A stretch of 64,000 bases of DNA, taken from NCBI GenBank assembly GCA_035582835.1, contig JAYKAV010002109.1, positions 1,496,857 to 1,560,856 on the forward strand, read 5' to 3'. Position numbers and translations under genes: made by a program. Origin of the DNA: Phoebastria nigripes (taxonomy: Eukaryota; Chordata; Aves; Procellariiformes; Diomedeidae). The notes under the pieces are model-generated. The model did no database searches. It was given only the letters and a program-made list of their open reading frames with translations, and had not been told where the DNA came from. The first letter of the stretch is position 1. Each line of letters opens with the position of its first letter. Below are positions 59,101 through 64,000 of this stretch, piece by piece.

Positions 59101-62100
59101 TTCACAATTTTCTTTATCACCATGTCACTCGGAGGCACCGGAGCTGTGGCAGGCGGCCACAGCGTCGCCCGGCCACTGCAGCAGCCCCATCCCCGCCGGC
59201 TCAGCAGGCTCTGTGCTCCGCCGATGCTGCAGCCAGAGCGCACTGGAAAAAACAGTTTTTAAAATGCAAAGAGTTGTTTTTGACAAAGTAATTTTGGAAA
59301 GGAAAAGAAAAAACACCTTCCTTGCGATGTGAATAAAAGTTTGTGACTTGCTAATCGCCTTTTCTTTCACCCGTTGATTTGCATTTTAGGATGCAGGCTC
59401 CAGGCACCCCTTTCTGTGCTCGGCTGTGTCTGTGCAAATCGCAGCCTCCCGGCTCTCGTGGAGTTAACGCCGGTGTCAGACAGCCCGGGCGCAGCAATGG
59501 AGGCTGTTGGGAATTATACTGGCTGCAAGGACTTTTGCAGATGTTGGGTATTGCACTGCAAGCTGTTCATGCTTAATAGAGCTCTGCTCTCACTGAGCTT
59601 GTGTCGTTTCTGAATTTTATAGTTATTTATAAACCCAATTCTCCTCTGTGTCCCTCCGGTGACATTCACAAGAAGGACCTACCGTCTGCTTCCATACATC
59701 AAACAATTTCCTCCCAGATCACTTATCCTAAAGCACCAAGTTTTAAGTTTATTGTAGCAATTAAGTACAAGAAGTAGTCCAGGTTTTGTGAAGGACCCCT
59801 TGAGCTTATAAATCAAGTGACACAAACCAGCAAGTAAAATTCAAGACCTTTCTGGAGAGGAAAACACCAGCGATAAGGGAGAACCCNCAGGAAAAGTCAT
59901 ATTGGCTGTCTAAGGAGGCAGATCCTGAACAAAACCAGAGATGGGGGCAGGGGCTCAGGATGGTTTCTAGCCCTCTGAAGTCTGAAGAGATATTAGATGC
60001 GCTGAAGAGGCTTTCAGTTATCTTCTCTTATTTTAAAAGCCTCACACTTTCAGGTTGCGAGAGACTGGCTTTTTGGAGAAATTAACATTTTCCTTCTTGG
60101 CGCTGACTCCAGATCTCATCTCTGAGCTGGGTCCCAGCTCCAACAATTTCCTCCGGGCCCTGCCCAGCAGCTGGGAGCACTTAGCAGCTCATCCGCCCCA
60201 TTGGGCTCACCTGCGTGAGTGAGCCCTGACAGGTCCATCTGCTTCCAGTCAGGCCTGCAAATAAAATGGGGCCTCGACTCCAAAAGGAAGGAGAGAGTAA
60301 TGGACTTGCATGGTTACTTAGAGTTACTCTTGCTATTACTCAGNTGATGCGCCGGGGAGGGATGCTGCCTTCCGCTCCGGCTGCCAGTCCGTCGGAGCGA
60401 GCTGCTGCATCCCTTCACCGTGGACCTACAGCCTGAAACCAGCAGAAAGACCCTTTTTTATTTAGGTTTGGGAGAAGATGCTTGCTGCTGTTGCACTCAG
60501 CTGGAAGGCTTCAAATACACGATATTGAACACCAGTCGGCATGGCTGAGGGAAGGACCGCAATATCTGTTTGCACAATCGGATGCTGCCCTGGCTGTGCC
60601 CACCTCACCCGAAGCACTCGGTGGTTTTAGCCATCATCTTCCATCATACGTTACTTTAAATGCCTTGGAGATTCTGCTTTTGATGGGCTGCTAAATGCAC
60701 TGCAGAAAAAGCCCTGTATATTTAAGGCAGTTTGGTAAATTTGGGGTGGGATTGTGTTTCATGGGTGTTTTCAATAGCAGGACAAAATGGAGCAGCCCAG
60801 GAGGCTGGACTGGTTTATCCTCAACCAGCACCACGATGCCCTCCACGCAGACTGCCATTTTAAACTTTAAAAAAAAAAAAAAAAAAGGCATAAATCCAGA
60901 TACAGAGCAACATTTTTAAGTGCTAAACTGTTCATAATACAGTGTTAAAACTAAGAATTAATATCAGACGATGGAGTGCAAGGAGGGAAGGCTGGCAGCT
61001 CGGAAAGCTCCTGCACACCCCAAAGCTGTGGGGCTGCTNGAAGGCAAAACCTCCTCGTCCCAAAGGCACCTTCAAGTGAGTCAAGTAAGATCCGATCCTC
61101 TCGCAGGACTTGAGGTTTAGGTGCTGGAATTAGGGGTTTTTCTCCCTGCAACAAGAGTATTTCACATGTCTTTCCCTATAAACGTTTGCCCAGGGCTTTA
61201 AACGCAGGAGCGTGAGCTACAGGCACCACTGCCTGTGCACAGCAGGCAGATTTAATTTAGGTTTACACAAGTATCTTCATTTCTGCAGTCTTGCAGTGAA
61301 TCATTATGTATGAAAGTGTTAATAAACTTAAAGTGGAGAACTAATGGTCTTTAAAAAAAATTGATTACCAACTTTTTTTTCTTCCATGGAGTAAAAACCA
61401 TGCTGGCTATCCAGCTGCCCTGCTCAGGACATGCAGGTACCGCACGTCTCCATTTACCAACAACACTTTTAGCTTCAGCCCTTTGCCGAATTCTTCTTTT
61501 ATCTTCATTAAAAATCTTACTGTAAAATTAATCAAAGTTGATAAGCTATTTCCTGTATCGTATTTCTTCTAACGTTATCAATATTGCTAATAAAAATATA
61601 GATTGAAACAATATGTTGTAATGTCCAGGATATAAGCCAGATTCTGCTGCAGCTCAAATAAATATGAATTCGGCCTTTGGCTTTCATAAAAGCAGGATAA
61701 TGTCTCTATCTGGGCTATTCTAACGGATAACATCAGCCCCCTTTGTTTCGCTTCTCAATACTTACCAGAATTTAAGAATTTAGACTGGTAGGAGAAATAG
61801 AACTCTCTTTCCTGGAGATTTTTGAGATTAAACCAAATCAAAGTAAAGCGAAGCCCCAAACTTCATTTCCAACTGAAACGAAACCCAACATTTCAAAAGC
61901 CTTCGTGCTTTGAAGGTGCTGACACTTGCCATGTTGGATGGTGGGATTGCCATGAGAAGCCCTTGAGGCAAGGGCTGTCAAGGAGAGGACAGGGAAGAGC
62001 TCAGCTGGATCTGGCCAGGTCCGGGTGCTTCATCCCCGCTGCTGTCCCTCCTTCCCAAGCCGACGTCCCCGCCTTCTGAGATGGTTTTCGGCCAAATGGG

Positions 62101-63399
62101 TTTGGGCGGTGTTTGAGAGCCGCACGTGCCAGCGCGGACCTCTCCCCTTTGACCCGATGGAGAGTCAGGATTTCTTCAATCCAACGTGTATGAAAGGTCC
62201 ACCTGAGAGCGCATCCTATTAACTGCTGATCCGAGGAGCGTGGTTGCCAGGTCTGGCTGGTGAGATAGCCGCAGCACCCTGCTCCAAACCTGAGCTTCCC
62301 AAATGACTGAAAGATCACTTATTTTTAAATTGTTTTTGAGTATCATTCATGCAGCTGGAGTCATGGGCCATAAAAAGGAGGAATTTCTCTGGGTAGGTCT
62401 CCTGGACACAGAACAGAGCAGAGGGTGGAAATGAGATCCAGCTCTGCTCAGGCCAAAATTTTTCGGAGGAGATGGCGGGTACCTCTGCAAGTGATCACGC
62501 GTCAGGCTCGCGGGGCAGGGATGCTCCTGCATCCACTGATGGCTCCCATCACCCCGCGTCGGATCCAGACCCTGCTCAGGCTCCCGATGGGAAAATTGTC
62601 TCCAAAATTTGGAGGCTTCTGGGTCTCCTTGGGGATGCATCCCTCGCCAGCCAGAGCCGTGGCTTGGAGGTAGCAGGGACCGGGTCGGTGTCCCCGCGGC
62701 TCTCCCCGTGGATTTGCTTCGCAGCAGGTGAAAACACAGATGAGTGATTTTCAGATAATTTGTCAGTTTAAAAAAAAATTAATCAAAACATCCCTGGGGT
62801 AGGGGAAAGCGTTTCGAGCGGTTTATTTGCAGTAATTGGGCTTGGTCAGTTTTGATCTCGGCGTTTCTGCCCTGACAGCCACGCTCGCCCCAGTGCCAGC
62901 CCCCGCGCTTTAATTCTTCTTTTTTTTCTTAAAATAGGACACACCTGTGAGGAAGGCAAGTTTCTTCAAGACATTCCTGATCTGGAGCGTATTAAACCGA
63001 TATTTTTGTTTTGTATTTTTGATGATTTGCTCCAGTGATAACATAATAGCATGATATTTTGCCTGGGACTGATTAAAACATTTCTTTTGATCAGCGCAGC
63101 AGATTGAAACAGTTGTTTATTACTGGACAAAGCTTTGAGAAAAAGAAGAAAAAAAAAAAAAAGGCAGAAAAAAGAAACGGCTCTGGGTGGCTGTTGGGTC
63201 TACTTTTTGCCAGGGGTATTTCCTTCACTTTGGGAAAATTCCCCGTTCCAGCCGGGGTTGGGGTTTGGGAAGTGAGAGAAGGGAAGGGCGATCCATCACG
63301 CTGATGGACAACGGCTGAAAACCCAGGCATTGGTTGTTAAAACTACACGTGTGCTGAAAAAAACTCATTTCTCCCTCTCAGGACACACCAGTCCCCCCG
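56151..63399. other. Intergenic DNA downstream of TBX22, no gene seen
   Basis: About 7.2 kb with no supported gene. Old-repeat words (AAGCCAGATTCTGCTGCAGC) occur near 61634-61653. A-runs are at 60869-60886 (18 A) and 63149-63162 (14 A). The first follows a non-repetitive 100-base stretch and could be the tail of an old retrocopy, but I recognise no parent gene. Open frames here are short and patternless. Confidence 0.35.
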
Positions 63400-63960
63400 A
63401 TCATAACTGTAATGAATTTCTATAACCAAATCTGATGCTTTCGAGAAAGGGTGTCCTTTTAAGCTATACCAGTCACTGCACGTTTCAAAGCTACCTACAT
63501 TTTAGAACGTAAGAGGACTTAAGTTCAAAAACCTTCTTTTTTTGCTTTATAAACCGAAGGCAGCATCATATTGCTACAAACCTACAACATCTGAATGTAA
63601 ATGTGTTATTTTGGTTTAACTCCAGTTCCTATAAAGGCTTTCAAGACTATAGATTTTAATTACATGAATATTTTTAATAAAATCCCCTATTTAACTGCTG
63701 GCAAGACTGTAAGGGAAAAAACAATAATATCTGGCTCTGTCTCTCTGACAGAATAATTCTTCAAGTTACATTTGCCACATTCGCGCAGCTGTGACCAATA
63801 ACCCTGCTGTCTTTATTATTCTCCTACGATATGAAATTAAAATGAACTGGAAATGTTTATGCCGCAAATGGCATGCAACACATTAAACAGATAACGCAAG
63901 CTAAGGTTTTGCTTAAAACAGGGGGTTTCTCCTCCAGCAGAGCCGGTCTGTAACTTAATC
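63400..63960. promoter_or_regulatory. Candidate conserved noncoding block at right edge (unproven)
   Basis: Repeat-free AT-rich DNA with closely spaced words such as TTTTAATTACATGAATATTT, TGACCAATAACC, ATTATTCTCCT and AACACATTAAACAG. It has the texture of a developmental enhancer 8.5 kb past TBX22. No coding potential is seen. Confidence 0.22.
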
Positions 63961-64000
63961 CCCTCTTTTCCCAGGCAGCGGAGATTGCTGCTCTGCCGAA

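Noticed and set aside
60770..60886. Possible retrocopy ending in an 18-base A run
   Set aside because: No parent gene recognised, no target-site duplication seen by eye, and no poly(A) signal before the run.
1..64000. Search for neighbours known beside human TBX22 (ITM2A, TENT5D, BRWD3), tRNA B-box words and ERV/LTR ends
   Set aside because: None could be recognised; neighbours probably lie outside the window.

Overview
The window looks like vertebrate nuclear DNA, most likely avian. It has split genes with GT-AG introns, one long truncated CR1 LINE, faint relics of old amniote repeats, very low repeat density and compact GC-rich introns. Scattered single N bases and one run of 465 N mark a draft assembly. 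The species cannot be read from the sequence. If it is a bird, synteny knowledge (human Xq21 corresponds to chicken 4p / avian 4A) suggests that chromosome, but this is inference.

The only gene I can identify with confidence is TBX22, a T-box transcriptional repressor of craniofacial mesenchyme, on the + strand. Eight coding exons between 49483 and 54957 splice in phase into a 489-residue protein. Exons 1-7 are packed into about 2 kb of CpG-island DNA. Exon 8 lies 2.9 kb downstream in AT-richer DNA and is followed by a candidate poly(A) signal at 56126. The promoter side is damaged by the assembly gap 48762-49226.

Positions 1 to about 48 kb are mostly a gene desert. They start with a GC-rich patch (1-240), then an unrecognised 104-codon possible terminal exon on the minus strand (2100-2415). 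Further along are a 66-bp tandem duplication (6621-6752), the CR1 fragment (about 7299-8150), an ATTTT microsatellite (25164-25214), a 22-bp minisatellite (32651-32760), a 30-base C run (35726-35755) and a POU-like hairpin (37063-37093). Several AT-rich blocks with dense homeodomain/SOX-type words could be long-range enhancers of TBX22, but conservation cannot be tested here. From 56.1 to 64 kb no gene is seen.

I found no operon, CRISPR array, tRNA, rRNA, virus-like element or novel multi-gene system. The most interesting points are the altered SUMO-acceptor context and short N-terminal linker of this TBX22, a 34-bp tandem duplication that starts exactly at the exon 5 splice donor, a perfect inverted repeat beside paired CRE half-sites in intron 7, and the unidentified minus-strand exon near 2.1-2.4 kb.
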